From Bifidobacterium sp. (GTDB taxonomy: Bacteria > Actinomycetota > Actinomycetes > Actinomycetales > Bifidobacteriaceae): 64,000 nucleotides of DNA. The notes under the pieces are model-generated. The model was given only the letters and a program-made list of their open reading frames with translations. It ran no database searches and was not told the DNA's origin. The DNA lies in assembly GCA_024104275.1 (NCBI GenBank), contig JAGGHK010000010.1, positions 1 through 64,000 of the forward strand. Reading direction: 5' to 3'. Both the position numbers and the translations under genes were made by a program. Of the stretch, positions 54,789-64,000 are shown piece after piece (position 1 is the first letter of the stretch; the number at the start of each line of letters is the position of its first letter).

Positions 54789-54996
54789 GATTGCTCCTGC
54801 CTCGTTGTCTTCGACGTCGGTGAACCGTTCCGTATTGTTCATTGTAAAGGCAGGTTTGATGAGGCAGAATATTTTTGGGCAAAATGGTAAAATTTGTGTA
54901 TAACTATTTTTTGTATGACGAAATGGTTAACAATCATGTGGACGATTTGGTCGAGGGCGACCCGAAAACGGCGAAATGTGGATAGTGAAAATCGAG

Positions 54997-55005
54997 TTAT
55001 CCACA
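54997..55005 (+). promoter_or_regulatory. Perfect DnaA box
   Basis: TTATCCACA lies in the 326-base divergent gap between glgE and the coiled-coil gene. TATCATTCGACCACAGT (55021-55037) follows and nearly repeats 25188-25204. The rest of 54789-55114 holds promoters not resolved here and no gene. Confidence 0.4.
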
Positions 55006-55114
55006 ACACGCCGAGACCCCTATCATTCGACCACAGTGCCTGAAATCGACACGGAAATTTGTCGAATTGTGCGACGATGGCACTATCAGTTTGCAAACGG
55101 GAAGTGAGAGAACG

Positions 55115-56179
55115 ATGAACGATGAAACAAAATCGAAGCAAATCGTCGATGAACACGGGGAGAAAGATGTACCGCCTCCCGCCGAAATGGATGTTCAAAC
55201 AAGCTTGCTCAGCGTCAGTGATGACGAACCGAGTGAAGAAGACGCTGTTGCCGATGACGGCACGAAGCCATTCTGGAAACGGCGTGCGGTTTGGATTGCC
55301 GTTATTGCCATAGTGGTTATCGTCGTGGCAGGTCTTGTCGGCGGATTGATTTGGAGCGTTCGGACCCGCGAAGAGGCGCTCTCGGATTGTCGGCAATCTG
55401 GAGTGCAGATTCGAAAGCTCGCAAAAGCGCCGCTTGGCGAGGACATCATTGAGGCGGAGGACATAGAGAAAGCGGATGTTGCAGACGCCAAGACTTGGGA
55501 AGCGTTGCAGAAGGATCAAAAGAGGCTGACCGGGTTGTCGCAGAAAGAAGTGCCGGTTTGTAACGCCACTTCCCATGGAGGCGCCCAGAAGCAACGAAGC
55601 GGGGCCGAGGCATCGCTTGCGTCGTGGAAGTCAGCTCGTGCGAGTGTTGAAAAATCAGCGAAAGCGGTTGCAGCTAGTCGCGATGCGAAAATCTTGAAGG
55701 ATAATCGTGACGGGCTTACAACGAAGACAGCGCAGGCAAAGCAGCTCCTGGATTCATCGTCCGGCAAAGTGACCGACGATGCCACCCGCACGGCACTTTC
55801 GCAGCAGATTGATGCGGCGAACGCGTTGCTGGGCAATCAAAAGGCCAAACTCGCTGATTTGCAACAGGCTTCGCAGGCGCTTGATGGAGCGGTCAACGGG
55901 GTCAATGCCAGCGTGCAGGCGAAGGCGGATGCCGATGCACAGGTTGCAGCGCAGGCTCAGGCGGCGGCTCAAGCGGCTCAGGCTGCACAGGAGGCGCAGC
56001 AGCAGCAAATACAGGCACAGAATCAATCGGCTGGCGGTGGCTCGTCTACTTCATCCCAGAATGGTCTGGAGCCGGGACGCATCCACTTCGGTGGCTATGG
56101 CAGCTTTGAGGAATGGATGGCCCATCAAATTCCATTGGGCAACGGTTGTAATGCTGCTGGCGTTTGTGGTATTGGTTGA
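55115..56179 (+). CDS. Single-pass membrane protein with extracellular coiled coil
   Basis: The 354-residue protein starts with an acidic cytoplasmic part (about 1-65). One membrane helix (AVWIAVIAIVVIVVAGLVGGLIW) follows, and then an Ala/Gln/Lys-rich coiled coil (about 105-290) outside the cell. The end of the coil is almost pure Ala and Gln (AQAQAAAQAAQAAQEAQQQQ). A short C-terminal module follows, HFGGYGSFEEWMAHQIPLGNGCNAAGVCGIG, with two cysteines. Such proteins are often annotated in bifidobacteria as colicin-transport-like. I cannot assign a function. Being just ahead of the adhesin gene, it may belong to surface assembly. Confidence 0.7.
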   Translation: MNDETKSKQIVDEHGEKDVPPPAEMDVQTSLLSVSDDEPSEEDAVADDGTKPFWKRRAVWIAVIAIVVIVVAGLVGGLIWSVRTREEALSDCRQSGVQIRKLAKAPLGEDIIEAEDIEKADVADAKTWEALQKDQKRLTGLSQKEVPVCNATSHGGAQKQRSGAEASLASWKSARASVEKSAKAVAASRDAKILKDNRDGLTTKTAQAKQLLDSSSGKVTDDATRTALSQQIDAANALLGNQKAKLADLQQASQALDGAVNGVNASVQAKADADAQVAAQAQAAAQAAQAAQEAQQQQIQAQNQSAGGGSSTSSQNGLEPGRIHFGGYGSFEEWMAHQIPLGNGCNAAGVCGIG

Positions 56180-56194
56180 TTTATAAGTAACGCT

Positions 56195-56238
56195 GTTGTC
56201 CTTCGTCTCTTTCTTGGCGGATCGGAACGAAGGACAAC
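56195..56238 (+). terminator. Hairpin between the coiled-coil gene and the adhesin gene
   Basis: GTTGTCCTTCGT pairs perfectly (12 bases) with ACGAAGGACAAC. No T-run follows, so read-through into the adhesin gene is possible. A second small hairpin (GAAGAGG/CCTCTTC) lies at 56252-56275. Confidence 0.6.
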
Positions 56239-56297
56239 GGCTCCAATAATTGGAAGAGGGCAAACCGTCCTCTTCCTCAATGATAGCGGAGGGCTAT

Positions 56298-59200
56298 ATG
56301 AGGATGCAAAACAACGAATCTAGGATTTCTAGGCTCCTGACTTGTGCGCTTGCCAGTGTCATCGCTTTGGCGACGTTGCTTCCGGGCACGGCAAATGCCG
56401 GTGGGGGTGGCGGGGCGGCCGGCGGTGGCGGAGGCGGAAGCATGGACGTCTCCCAACAATGGGCCTACAAGGATAACAACGACGGCGGTTTTGGTGGGTA
56501 TGACATGTCGTCCATCACTGCGTCGTTCGAGCAGATGGGTGTGACGATGGGCATCGGCACCGATGTGGCTCAGCAGGCGTTGGATGAGGCGAATACGAAT
56601 TGCACCGACCGGTTCCATGAGGCTCATCCCGGAGAAGGTGACGGCGACTGCCGTGTGGTGGCTGTGGGCACCATGACCGGTCCGAGCAAAGAGTTCAGCG
56701 GGCTGGTCCATAACCCCAAAAGCATATGGACCGATAACTGGGGCGCTCAGGTTGCCGGCGGTACCTATAGCAATGGTGGAGTCGCATATACTACTGCAGA
56801 CCCTTTTGCCGATCAGCCTGATACTTCGGTGAATTCTCTGGTCGATCAGTATGCCTCGGACGATGTGTCGATTGTGGTGATCATGCTCAACAAGTTCGAG
56901 CCGATGATTCCAAGCTATGACTTGTCGATTTCCACTTCTCAACAGGCTCCGGCAGGCATGGTCGTCGGCGCGACGAATGCGGTCCGCGACACGATTCATG
57001 CCAACAACCACGGTTCGCCGATTGCCGAAGATCTTTATGCGGATGTGGCGATGCTGTACCAAGGTCAGCCCGATGGTTACGTTTCGGCGAAACAAGCGAC
57101 GAAAACGGGATTGATTCACAACAATGGCGATTCGTCGTCGCCATCGTTCACGCCGGGCGATTTGGGCATGAGTCATTGGCAGGAAGGTGTCTACTGGTTC
57201 GTTGTGTTCGTTGGTAAGCAGGGCAAAATGAGCGATGCCGCGGGTGAGGATGGAGCCAATGAAGCGTCTGAGCGTTGGAATGTCGCTTCATTGCCCCCGC
57301 CCGCTCCGTCCAAATCCATTCAGGAGGGGACGAGCGCCGACTCCATGGCCAACACGACCGCTATCGAATCGAGTACCGGACGTGGTGGCTATGAGATGCA
57401 TTTCAGGGATGCCATCTTTGCCAACGGCATTAACTACGACGTCTCTGATATGAGGGTCACCGACTCCACTGCAGACGAGGATGTGTCGAGTCAGTTCGTA
57501 ATGAACTGGGATCGGTCCGCAGACGCCGTGACCGCGGACCGCTCGAATGATATCGGAGAAATGCCTTTGGACCATACCTTCAGGTTCACGTTCAAGGTTG
57601 CGGTACACAATCCGAACACGAACGCCATAGGCGATACTGCTTCGGTTGGGTGGAATAAAAAAGCTGCCGCATTAACCCCGCATTATGAATTCCCGACGCG
57701 CAATCCCGACCCCAATAAGGCGTGGACCACGGATCCCAACGAATCCCTCGCCACAGCCGACCCGAACCATAGCGACCAGGTGGGCAGCGACACACGTGTA
57801 TTCGTTCCGGGAGACCGGGTCTCCAGCGTGGTCAATGGCACGTTGCCGAAGGATTTGACGGAAGATCTTTCGCAATATTCGTTGACCGACGACTGGTCCG
57901 ACGCCTCAGGTTACCTGGATTTCCCCAACGAAAACGCGAAAGTGTATGTGGATGGCGTTGACCATACCGCTGATTTTGATGTTGTAACTGACGGGTCGAA
58001 GACCATCGCGACCGCGCGGGCCTCCATCCTTACCGGCAGTGCCCATCAGCCGGGCGACCGTACGGTGAAACTCGTGTTGGACGGTTCCTTCAAACTCGAG
58101 ACCACGGCCGCCGATGCGATATCGATGACCAATTCGGGCGGCGAAAAGTGGAACGGACAGAATGTCGCCACCAACAAGCCGCCCGTGCTGGTCCGCAGTC
58201 CGAACCCAGACAAGGCCTGGGTCAAAAATGGTCAGGAGGCGCAGGAAACTCGCGACCGCGACCATACCAATAGCGTGGCCGCCGACAACAAGACCTACGT
58301 GACTGGAGACGATGCGGTCGTAGTGGTCAACGGAACCCTGCCCAAGAACCTGGCCAAGGATCTGAGCCAATATGCCATTGTGGATGATTGGTCGCAAGCC
58401 GCACAATACGTTGATTTTCCCAATGACCAAGCGAAGGTTTATATCGATGGCGTCGATCGCAGCGCCGATTTCAGCATTGAAACCAACGGCCATGTCACCA
58501 CGGCCATTGCCAAAACCGAGATTTTGGCCGGTAGTGGAAAGCAGGCGCAGGACCGCATAGTCAAGCTCGTCCTTACGGGTGCCATGTTCAAAGATGTCGA
58601 TGCACATGCCACCGCCACCATCGTCAACAAGGGTAGTGAGCAATGGAACGGGAAAACGGCCGCGACGAACATGCCGCAAGTGCATGTGTGGAGCCCGAAT
58701 CCTGACAAAAGCTGGGTGAGGCTTGATTCCAATGGTAAGTGGCGTCTGGTGATTGATCCGGACAAAACGAATGCAACCGGAGCCGACAATCTCACCTTCC
58801 TCGACGGCGACGAGCTGGGTGCCGTGGTGAATCTGCCGATTACCGATCCGTCCATGTTGGAATACGGTATCAACAAGCTCTCGCTCAGCGATGACTATGA
58901 GAAGGCGGATTATCTCGTCGATCCGCAGGGGATTTCGAAGGTGCGCCTGTACATGACCTCCGCTATAGGCAGTGCGTTCTCGAGCGTCGATGCCATCAAC
59001 GATGTGGCCGATGCCGATGTCACTTCACATTTTGATATTTCGCAAAATGGAACAAAAATCATCGCAACCGCGAAATCGGATTGGCTCTCGGAGCTTTCCC
59101 GCCATGCCGGTGGGCTGCAGGTGACGATGCTTGTGCCGTTCATCGCCAACTATGCGAACGGCAAAGGCGCGAAGCAGGTGCGTGAGGATTTCCATAAACA

Positions 59201-61652
59201 GCCGGGCGACGAGGTTGTGTTCAGCGTCAACCCCGACGGTTCGGATTTGCTCAATTCAGCATCCGTCACGGTCAATCGGCAGGACAAGGCCACGAATCTC
59301 CCGAAGGTTTGCGGCTATGTTCCGCCAGTGAAAAAAGACGTCGTCAGTGAGGCTTCGCAAGGCGGTTCGCAGGAGTCCGTAAACGGGAAGGTCGTCTATC
59401 CCGGCCAGAAGGTCGAATACAACCTTGACACCCAGCCGCATCTGCCGTCGCTAGCGTACGCGGTCAAGACCATCACTCTGACCGACCAATACGACCAGTA
59501 CCTCAAACCTGACAAACAGACGTTGGAGCTCATGGACCTCACCAGTGGTCGTGTGATTTCCAAGTCGAAGTATGGGACGAAATGGGACGACGGTGCGCAT
59601 CAAGTCGCGGTGAACATCACTGATGCTGTGCTTATCGCGCAATGGCGGGCCGAAGGCTCCCCGAGATTGCAGCTTCGTTTCGAAGGCACGGTATCGCTCG
59701 ATGCGCCGGCTGATCATCAAGTCGACAATCAATGGACGCTTTTGCTGAACAATTCTCTTACACCAAGCAACGAGGTGTTCAACATTCCGCCCGCCCTGAA
59801 CCCTGCCAAGCATGACTTCCAAAGCCAGAAACCAGGTGAGGCCGCGGTTTCCATCAATGGCAAAGCGATGTTCAAGGGCGATGCCGGTAACTATGTCATC
59901 GATCTGGATGCCACACAGACCGGCCAGGCCTACAACGTGTGGAAGCTTGGCGTCGTCGATGATTTTGACGAGAAGTACCTCAAGGTAGATCCCACCGGCA
60001 TTACGGTGGTCGGCGACGATGGGCGAGACTATACGTCGAAGTTCAACATTCAAGTGCTCGACGGCGTGCTCTATGTCTTCGCCAAACAGGTCGATACGTT
60101 CGTGGCGGCTGCCGGCAAGACCATCAAGGGCGATCCCCAGCCTGCCGATCTCAAAGCGTATTCATCCTCGGACGCCCATGATCCGCTTAGGGACCCGGCA
60201 ATTGACCAGATGCTCTTGGGTCAGTACTACCACATCACTTTGCCCTACATCGTCCAGAAGGTCACCGACGGCTATGTGGTAAAAAACAAGGCCACGCAGA
60301 TCGAGAACAATGTGCGTCGGGAAACCAATGAAGTGTTCGACCTCTTGAAGTCGATGAACCCTGCCAAGGATGTGGTGGTCAAGGTAGGCGGAAAGAGCGC
60401 GAACGGTTCGAGCATCTACAAGAACCATGTGTTCCTTTATCGCCTTGATAGCACCATTCTGCCGGCGAACCGTGCCTATCCGTCTGTCGATGAGTGGAAC
60501 ATCGTCGATGACCTCGACCCGGCCTATGACCAATACACCGGCCAATGGGCCGTATACGCAACGCGTGATCTGTATGCGCAGGATGGCAGTGTGCTGGTTC
60601 GTAAAGGAGACAGAATAGCCGGCAGCGGTTTCGATGCGATCAGCAAATTCGGCGATGACCTGTTCACGCTTGTCGCCGATGACGGTGGCATTTCCTTGCG
60701 CGACAAAGGACCAGAGGCAGGCCAACCCGATGAATCGGGGGCGTCGCAATCCGAGGGACGGATGAAAATTAGCGTCGCCGCCACTGATTTCTACCGAAAG
60801 CTCGTTTCCGACGACACTATGCACGAGCAGGGCTGGAGCGTCTACATCCAGGTCAGGCGTGTGAAAGCCAAACAACGTCATGAAAACAGGTTCACCGAGA
60901 CGTTCAACGGGCGCGCAGCCGAGTCGAATGTCGTCTGGACGCGTACGCCCGAGCTGACCCCGTCATTGCATATCGAAAAGTGGGACAAGCCGAGCGGCTG
61001 GTCGAAAGGCGATCGAGACGATCCTGACGATGCCCTCGACTTGAAGTCGGATACCGAAATCGTCTTCACCATCACCAATACCAGTGAGGATGAGAACGGT
61101 CATGGAGCAATGTTCAAGGCCAGTGACCTGAAGATCACCGACACCACGCTTGCCGGCGATGGCGTGGTGACGGGCTTCAGATATCCCTCCGGATGGTCAA
61201 GCCTTGTGTTGAAGCCCGGCGACCATGTCGATGTGGTCGGCACGCTGAAAGATGTTACGGCAAGGCATATGGACCGGGCCAAAGTCACAGGAATCCCGCT
61301 CCTCGATTTTGAGGATATGGATACGGATCTGTGGCCGGACGGTTCGCACGACAAGGAGAGTGCTGTTCCAACGGGTGCGGTAGATGAGCACAAATCCAGT
61401 AGTTCCATCGCTGCGCTTCCGCATCTGGATCGTGCGGGACAAACGAAGATTGTCGATGTCGAGGGACGGGCCATGAGCGTCGTACAGCCGGTCGATTCCA
61501 ATCTTGACGATTGGAACGGCCGGAGGGAAGAGCCGTTGGTGACTACCGGAGCATCCATTATGGCGGTGCTGTTGTTGGCTGGTGTGTTCCTCTTCGGAGC
61601 CATTGCGTTCATGTGGCTATCCGGGAAGCGCTATTGTCCGCAGCATTGCTGA
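56298..61652 (+). CDS. Large multidomain surface adhesin
   Basis: The 1784-residue protein has a signal peptide (RLLTCALASVIALATLLPGTANA, residues ~11-34), followed by a glycine-rich spacer. The first globular region (about 60-340) resembles a bacterial adhesin head. From about residue 470 come repeated modules, each introduced by NPDxxKAW/NPxK (near DNA 57703, 58198, 58691, 59799 and 60355). They contain DLSQYxxxDDWSxxxxYxDFPxxxAKVYxDGVDxxADF, typical of isopeptide-linked C2-type domains of streptococcal antigen I/II. It ends with PLVTTGASIMAVLLLAGVFLFGAIAFMWLSGKR and six more residues. This has the shape of a sorting signal, but LVTTG replaces LPXTG. The ATG at 56298 has GGAGGG 5 bases before it. 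Confidence 0.8.
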   Translation: MRMQNNESRISRLLTCALASVIALATLLPGTANAGGGGGAAGGGGGGSMDVSQQWAYKDNNDGGFGGYDMSSITASFEQMGVTMGIGTDVAQQALDEANTNCTDRFHEAHPGEGDGDCRVVAVGTMTGPSKEFSGLVHNPKSIWTDNWGAQVAGGTYSNGGVAYTTADPFADQPDTSVNSLVDQYASDDVSIVVIMLNKFEPMIPSYDLSISTSQQAPAGMVVGATNAVRDTIHANNHGSPIAEDLYADVAMLYQGQPDGYVSAKQATKTGLIHNNGDSSSPSFTPGDLGMSHWQEGVYWFVVFVGKQGKMSDAAGEDGANEASERWNVASLPPPAPSKSIQEGTSADSMANTTAIESSTGRGGYEMHFRDAIFANGINYDVSDMRVTDSTADEDVSSQFVMNWDRSADAVTADRSNDIGEMPLDHTFRFTFKVAVHNPNTNAIGDTASVGWNKKAAALTPHYEFPTRNPDPNKAWTTDPNESLATADPNHSDQVGSDTRVFVPGDRVSSVVNGTLPKDLTEDLSQYSLTDDWSDASGYLDFPNENAKVYVDGVDHTADFDVVTDGSKTIATARASILTGSAHQPGDRTVKLVLDGSFKLETTAADAISMTNSGGEKWNGQNVATNKPPVLVRSPNPDKAWVKNGQEAQETRDRDHTNSVAADNKTYVTGDDAVVVVNGTLPKNLAKDLSQYAIVDDWSQAAQYVDFPNDQAKVYIDGVDRSADFSIETNGHVTTAIAKTEILAGSGKQAQDRIVKLVLTGAMFKDVDAHATATIVNKGSEQWNGKTAATNMPQVHVWSPNPDKSWVRLDSNGKWRLVIDPDKTNATGADNLTFLDGDELGAVVNLPITDPSMLEYGINKLSLSDDYEKADYLVDPQGISKVRLYMTSAIGSAFSSVDAINDVADADVTSHFDISQNGTKIIATAKSDWLSELSRHAGGLQVTMLVPFIANYANGKGAKQVREDFHKQPGDEVVFSVNPDGSDLLNSASVTVNRQDKATNLPKVCGYVPPVKKDVVSEASQGGSQESVNGKVVYPGQKVEYNLDTQPHLPSLAYAVKTITLTDQYDQYLKPDKQTLELMDLTSGRVISKSKYGTKWDDGAHQVAVNITDAVLIAQWRAEGSPRLQLRFEGTVSLDAPADHQVDNQWTLLLNNSLTPSNEVFNIPPALNPAKHDFQSQKPGEAAVSINGKAMFKGDAGNYVIDLDATQTGQAYNVWKLGVVDDFDEKYLKVDPTGITVVGDDGRDYTSKFNIQVLDGVLYVFAKQVDTFVAAAGKTIKGDPQPADLKAYSSSDAHDPLRDPAIDQMLLGQYYHITLPYIVQKVTDGYVVKNKATQIENNVRRETNEVFDLLKSMNPAKDVVVKVGGKSANGSSIYKNHVFLYRLDSTILPANRAYPSVDEWNIVDDLDPAYDQYTGQWAVYATRDLYAQDGSVLVRKGDRIAGSGFDAISKFGDDLFTLVADDGGISLRDKGPEAGQPDESGASQSEGRMKISVAATDFYRKLVSDDTMHEQGWSVYIQVRRVKAKQRHENRFTETFNGRAAESNVVWTRTPELTPSLHIEKWDKPSGWSKGDRDDPDDALDLKSDTEIVFTITNTSEDENGHGAMFKASDLKITDTTLAGDGVVTGFRYPSGWSSLVLKPGDHVDVVGTLKDVTARHMDRAKVTGIPLLDFEDMDTDLWPDGSHDKESAVPTGAVDEHKSSSSIAALPHLDRAGQTKIVDVEGRAMSVVQPVDSNLDDWNGRREEPLVTTGASIMAVLLLAGVFLFGAIAFMWLSGKRYCPQHC

Positions 61653-61666
61653 TTCGTGATGAGCGT

Positions 61667-61728
61667 ATCTCTGGTGTTCCGCAGAATCGGGCAAGGTCGG
61701 TAATTGCCGGATACGGAACGCCGGAGAT
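61667..61728 (+). terminator. Terminator-like hairpin after the adhesin gene
   Basis: ATCTCTGGTGTTCCGCA pairs with TACGGAACGCCGGAGAT at 14 of 17 positions (the rest mostly G-T), with GGCAA/TTGCC inside. The rest of 61653-62024 shows no gene. Confidence 0.6.
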
Positions 61729-62024
61729 GCGGCGGTTTTCAAAATGCAGGCTCTTCGATAACCATTTCCGATACGACGTGGCGCGAAGCCTGATGTGCGT
61801 GCAGCCGTAATGGAAAGAAGTAATCGATTTGATTTCAGGATGACCTCGGTTTTGCAACCGGGGCCGTCTTCGTGTCATTTTCATAAGTCGGTTTCGACAG
61901 AGACCCACCGTTTTATCATATTCAGATAATGCTCAGCAAACTTCCATAGTATTGGTGACAGGTTTCGGGCTATGTCCCACGATCGCCCGAGGATATCCCC
62001 AAAATCGTTGTGTGTATTGTCATT

Positions 62025-62918
62025 ATGACAACACAACAACAGCCGCAAACGGCACAACACAGTCTTCATTCCGTCAGCGCTTCCCACGATTCCGAGCATG
62101 ACCTGCCGAATCAGCCAGAGCGCTTCTCCATCGCCGAGCGTGTGGGGAAGCCCGCATATGTGGATGCCGACATCGTCATCCCTGTCTATAACGAACGCGA
62201 GCAGCTCGCCGATTCCGTGCTCGCGTTGATGCGATTTTTGAGTTCCTCGCGCCATAGCCGGTTCTTGGCGCAATCACAACCGCCTTATTTTCCGCTATAC
62301 AGCTGGAACATCGTCATCGCCGACAACGCGAGCACCGATGACACCTGGCCGATCGCGATCAGCCTGGCTCGGCAATATCCGAAATTCATCCGCGCCGTCC
62401 GCATTCCGGCAAAAGGCCGCGGACGCGCGCTGAAATTGGCATGGGGCGAATCGCACGCGAAGGTCCGGGCGTATATGGATGTCGACCTATCCACCGATAT
62501 CCGTCTGACCGATGTGCTGGTCAATTCGATTCTGCGCGGCCAGGCCGAAGTGGCAAGCGGCTGCCGTCTGCTCGACGAGTCCCATGTCACCCGATCGGCC
62601 AAGCGCGAGTTCATCTCCCGCAGCTATAACGCGCTGTTGCGCACAACCTTGGGTGTCACGTTCGAGGATGCGCAGTGTGGCTTCAAAGCGATCAGCGCCA
62701 GAGCCGCGCAATTTCTTCTGCCGAGAATACGGGACAACGAGTGGTTCTTCGACACGGAGCTCTTGACGCTTGCGCAGACTTACGACCTGCCCACCTATAT
62801 ATTCCCGGTGCGCTGGGTCGAGGACACGGGCACGACCGTCGACATTCCCGACACCGTTCGCAAAGACCTTGCGGGCATCAAGCGGATGCGGCGTGAACTT
62901 GCCGCTCCACTGATTTAG
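62025..62918 (+). CDS. GT2 family glycosyltransferase (polyprenyl-phosphate sugar transferase-like)
   Basis: The 297-residue protein has a GT-A fold like dolichyl-phosphate mannosyl- or glucosyltransferases. It shows DADIVIPVYNEREQLADSV, NIVIADNASTDDTW, RIPAKGRGRALKLAWGES and the metal-binding AYMDVDLSTDI. EDAQCGFKAISARAAQFLLPRIRDNEWFFDTELLTLA follows. There is no membrane domain, so it probably makes the lipid-linked sugar donor at the inner face of the membrane. The start is the ATG at 62025; no good ribosome-binding site is seen. It is followed by a GT39-like gene that would use this donor but is broken. Confidence 0.85.
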   Translation: MTTQQQPQTAQHSLHSVSASHDSEHDLPNQPERFSIAERVGKPAYVDADIVIPVYNEREQLADSVLALMRFLSSSRHSRFLAQSQPPYFPLYSWNIVIADNASTDDTWPIAISLARQYPKFIRAVRIPAKGRGRALKLAWGESHAKVRAYMDVDLSTDIRLTDVLVNSILRGQAEVASGCRLLDESHVTRSAKREFISRSYNALLRTTLGVTFEDAQCGFKAISARAAQFLLPRIRDNEWFFDTELLTLAQTYDLPTYIFPVRWVEDTGTTVDIPDTVRKDLAGIKRMRRELAAPLI

Positions 62919-62922
62919 CCCT

Positions 62923-63799
62923 ATGAAGAAGGACGAATCCATGAGCGAAAGATCAAATCAGTTTACTCGCATCAAATCGGCGCTCGCCGGTGTGTGCATC
63001 GGCCTCGGCTTCCTCACTAAGCAGATGCAGGTGTTCCTTGTTCTCCCTGGCTTTGCGCTCGCTATTCTGATCGCATCGCCGACGAAATTCTGGCGGCGTT
63101 TGGTTGATGGTGTTGTCGCGCTCTCCTCGATGGTGGTCAGCGCCGGATGGTGGGTCTTGCTCACCGTCATCGTCCCCGCCGGTTCCCGCCCGTATATTGG
63201 CGGCTCGCAGAACAATTCGTTCCTTGAACTCACGTTCGGTTATAACGGCTTCGGACGTCTGACCGGCAATGAAACGGGCTCTGTCGTTCCGGGAGGTGGT
63301 GGCGGCCGCGCGTCCGCTGGTCACGCTGGCACCGGTTCCACGGGCGGCAAGATTACCGAAACCCTCGGCAACGCTTACGGCGCGATGACCGGTGCTATAG
63401 GCGGTGGCCCCGGTGGAGCGCCGGGTGCCGGCGCCGGTCAAGGCGGTCATGCCGATCGGCGGTTTCAACGGCTCCGACCCGAGTCCGACGCTCGCGCAGT
63501 TCAAGCGTTACGTCAAGCAAGGCAAGATCCACTACTACATTGCTGGCGGAGAGATGGGCAGCGGCAGGATGGGTACCGGTGACGGGCAACAAGATGGCGC
63601 CGGTGCACAAAGCGACAGTGAGGCGCAAGATATCGGCAACGGGCTAAGCGGCAACAGTATAGGTGGCATGGGCGGCAACCAGATGGGCGGTTCCAACGCT
63701 TCCAGCGAAATCGCCACGTGGGTCAAGTCCAACTTCAAGTCCCAAACGGTAGACGGCGTCACCCTCTACGACTTGACCGGCCCCAAGGCCACAAAGTAA
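62923..63799 (+). pseudogene. GT39/ArnT-like membrane glycosyltransferase, deleted and frameshifted
   Basis: Parts of a GT39-family membrane glycosyltransferase remain. After a short N-terminus (MKKDESMSERSNQFTRI) the sequence goes straight to an internal segment, ALAGVCIGLGFLTKQMQVFLVLPGFALAILIASPTKFW. SAGWWVLLTVIVPAGSRPYIGGSQNNSFLELTFGYNGFGRL follows. A Gly-rich linker comes next, a frame change occurs near 63441, and the C-terminal soluble part continues to 63799 (VMPIGGFNGSDPSPTLAQFKRYVKQGKIHYYI ... VTLYDLTG). Full-length proteins of this kind have 600 residues or more, so the N-terminal catalytic region and several membrane helices are lost. It cannot be active. Confidence 0.8.
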
Positions 63800-63843
63800 A
63801 GAAGGCAGTCGCACCGACAGTAAAGTAACCAAGCCAAGTATTC

Positions 63844-63891
63844 AAACAGCCGGACCATTGGGTTTCAACCCCCCATCGGTCCGGCTGTTTT
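63844..63891 (+). terminator. Terminator after the GT39-like pseudogene
   Basis: AAACAGCCGGACC pairs with GGTCCGGCTGTTT, followed by TTTTG. The last 109 bases of the window (63892-64000) contain GTATA-CTAGT-TATAC (63951-63967), perhaps part of a promoter for a gene beyond the end, and no coding sequence I can support. Confidence 0.85.
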
Positions 63892-64000
63892 GTGGTATGG
63901 AACAGAATATGCTGCCCTGTTATTTATTGCAGAACAAGAAATTGTAATCCGTGTATACTAGTTATACGATACTTGTGCCATTACCGGATGGGTTTGTGGT

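Overview
The window comes from a high-GC Gram-positive genome, and the gene content points to Bifidobacterium. Supporting features are actinobacterial families (DUF2469, DUF3152, a Rho with a long Arg/Asn/Asp-rich insert, GlgE), a HAIR (HspR) operator upstream of clpB, a tRNA-dependent GatCAB set, sortase-type surface proteins and a TrpC-TrpB fusion ancestry. The species cannot be named from the sequence alone. Most of the window is ordinary chromosome: rplI, gluQ, clpB, rmuC, gatCAB, rho, valS, nth and ppa.

Layout. 1-7.4 kb: the end of rplI, a remnant of a lost dehydrogenase gene, two sugar/drug-type transporters, tRNA-Lys, a glycerol facilitator and a DUF3152 metallopeptidase. 7.4-13.7 kb: gluQ, then a Trp-type T-box riboswitch driving a trp operon that is falling apart. 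trpE has a one-base insertion and an in-frame stop. trpD keeps only its two ends. trpC-trpB is collapsed into an in-frame chimera. trpG and trpA are intact. 13.7-23.6 kb: an array of ~51-bp repeats, YggS, acylphosphatase, an FAH-family hydrolase, clpB, a membrane protein resembling the membrane part of a copper ATPase, rmuC, a degenerate phosphoribosyltransferase and a TrmH-type methyltransferase. 23.6-26.2 kb: an AT-richer accessory patch with a broken LPXTG internalin-like gene and a toxin-antitoxin-like trio. 26.2-37.5 kb: gatCAB, an acetyltransferase, DUF2469, an FAD oxidoreductase, rho, chorismate mutase and an acidic protein. 37.5-46.4 kb, mostly minus strand: valS, a solute-binding protein, nth, a GlnR-like regulator, mntP and ppa. 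46.6-52.4 kb: a five-gene Amadori-compound (fructosamine) locus with a strong promoter overlapped by a perfect 16-bp palindrome. 52.6-64 kb: glgE, a coiled-coil membrane protein, a 1784-residue surface adhesin, a GT2 glycosyltransferase and a GT39-like glycosyltransferase pseudogene.

Two systems stand out. The first is the Amadori locus: an SIS deglycase, a PfkB kinase, a GntR regulator, a YfcC-type permease, and an amidohydrolase-fold protein whose canonical metal ligands are partly replaced. It parallels the frl and fra operons of enterobacteria but uses different transport and processing parts. The second is the decaying trp operon under an intact-looking T-box, which implies tryptophan auxotrophy. 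A family of intergenic repeats, with variable self-complementary arms around a shared TTAYGGCC core, also recurs in the window and does not match an element I can name.
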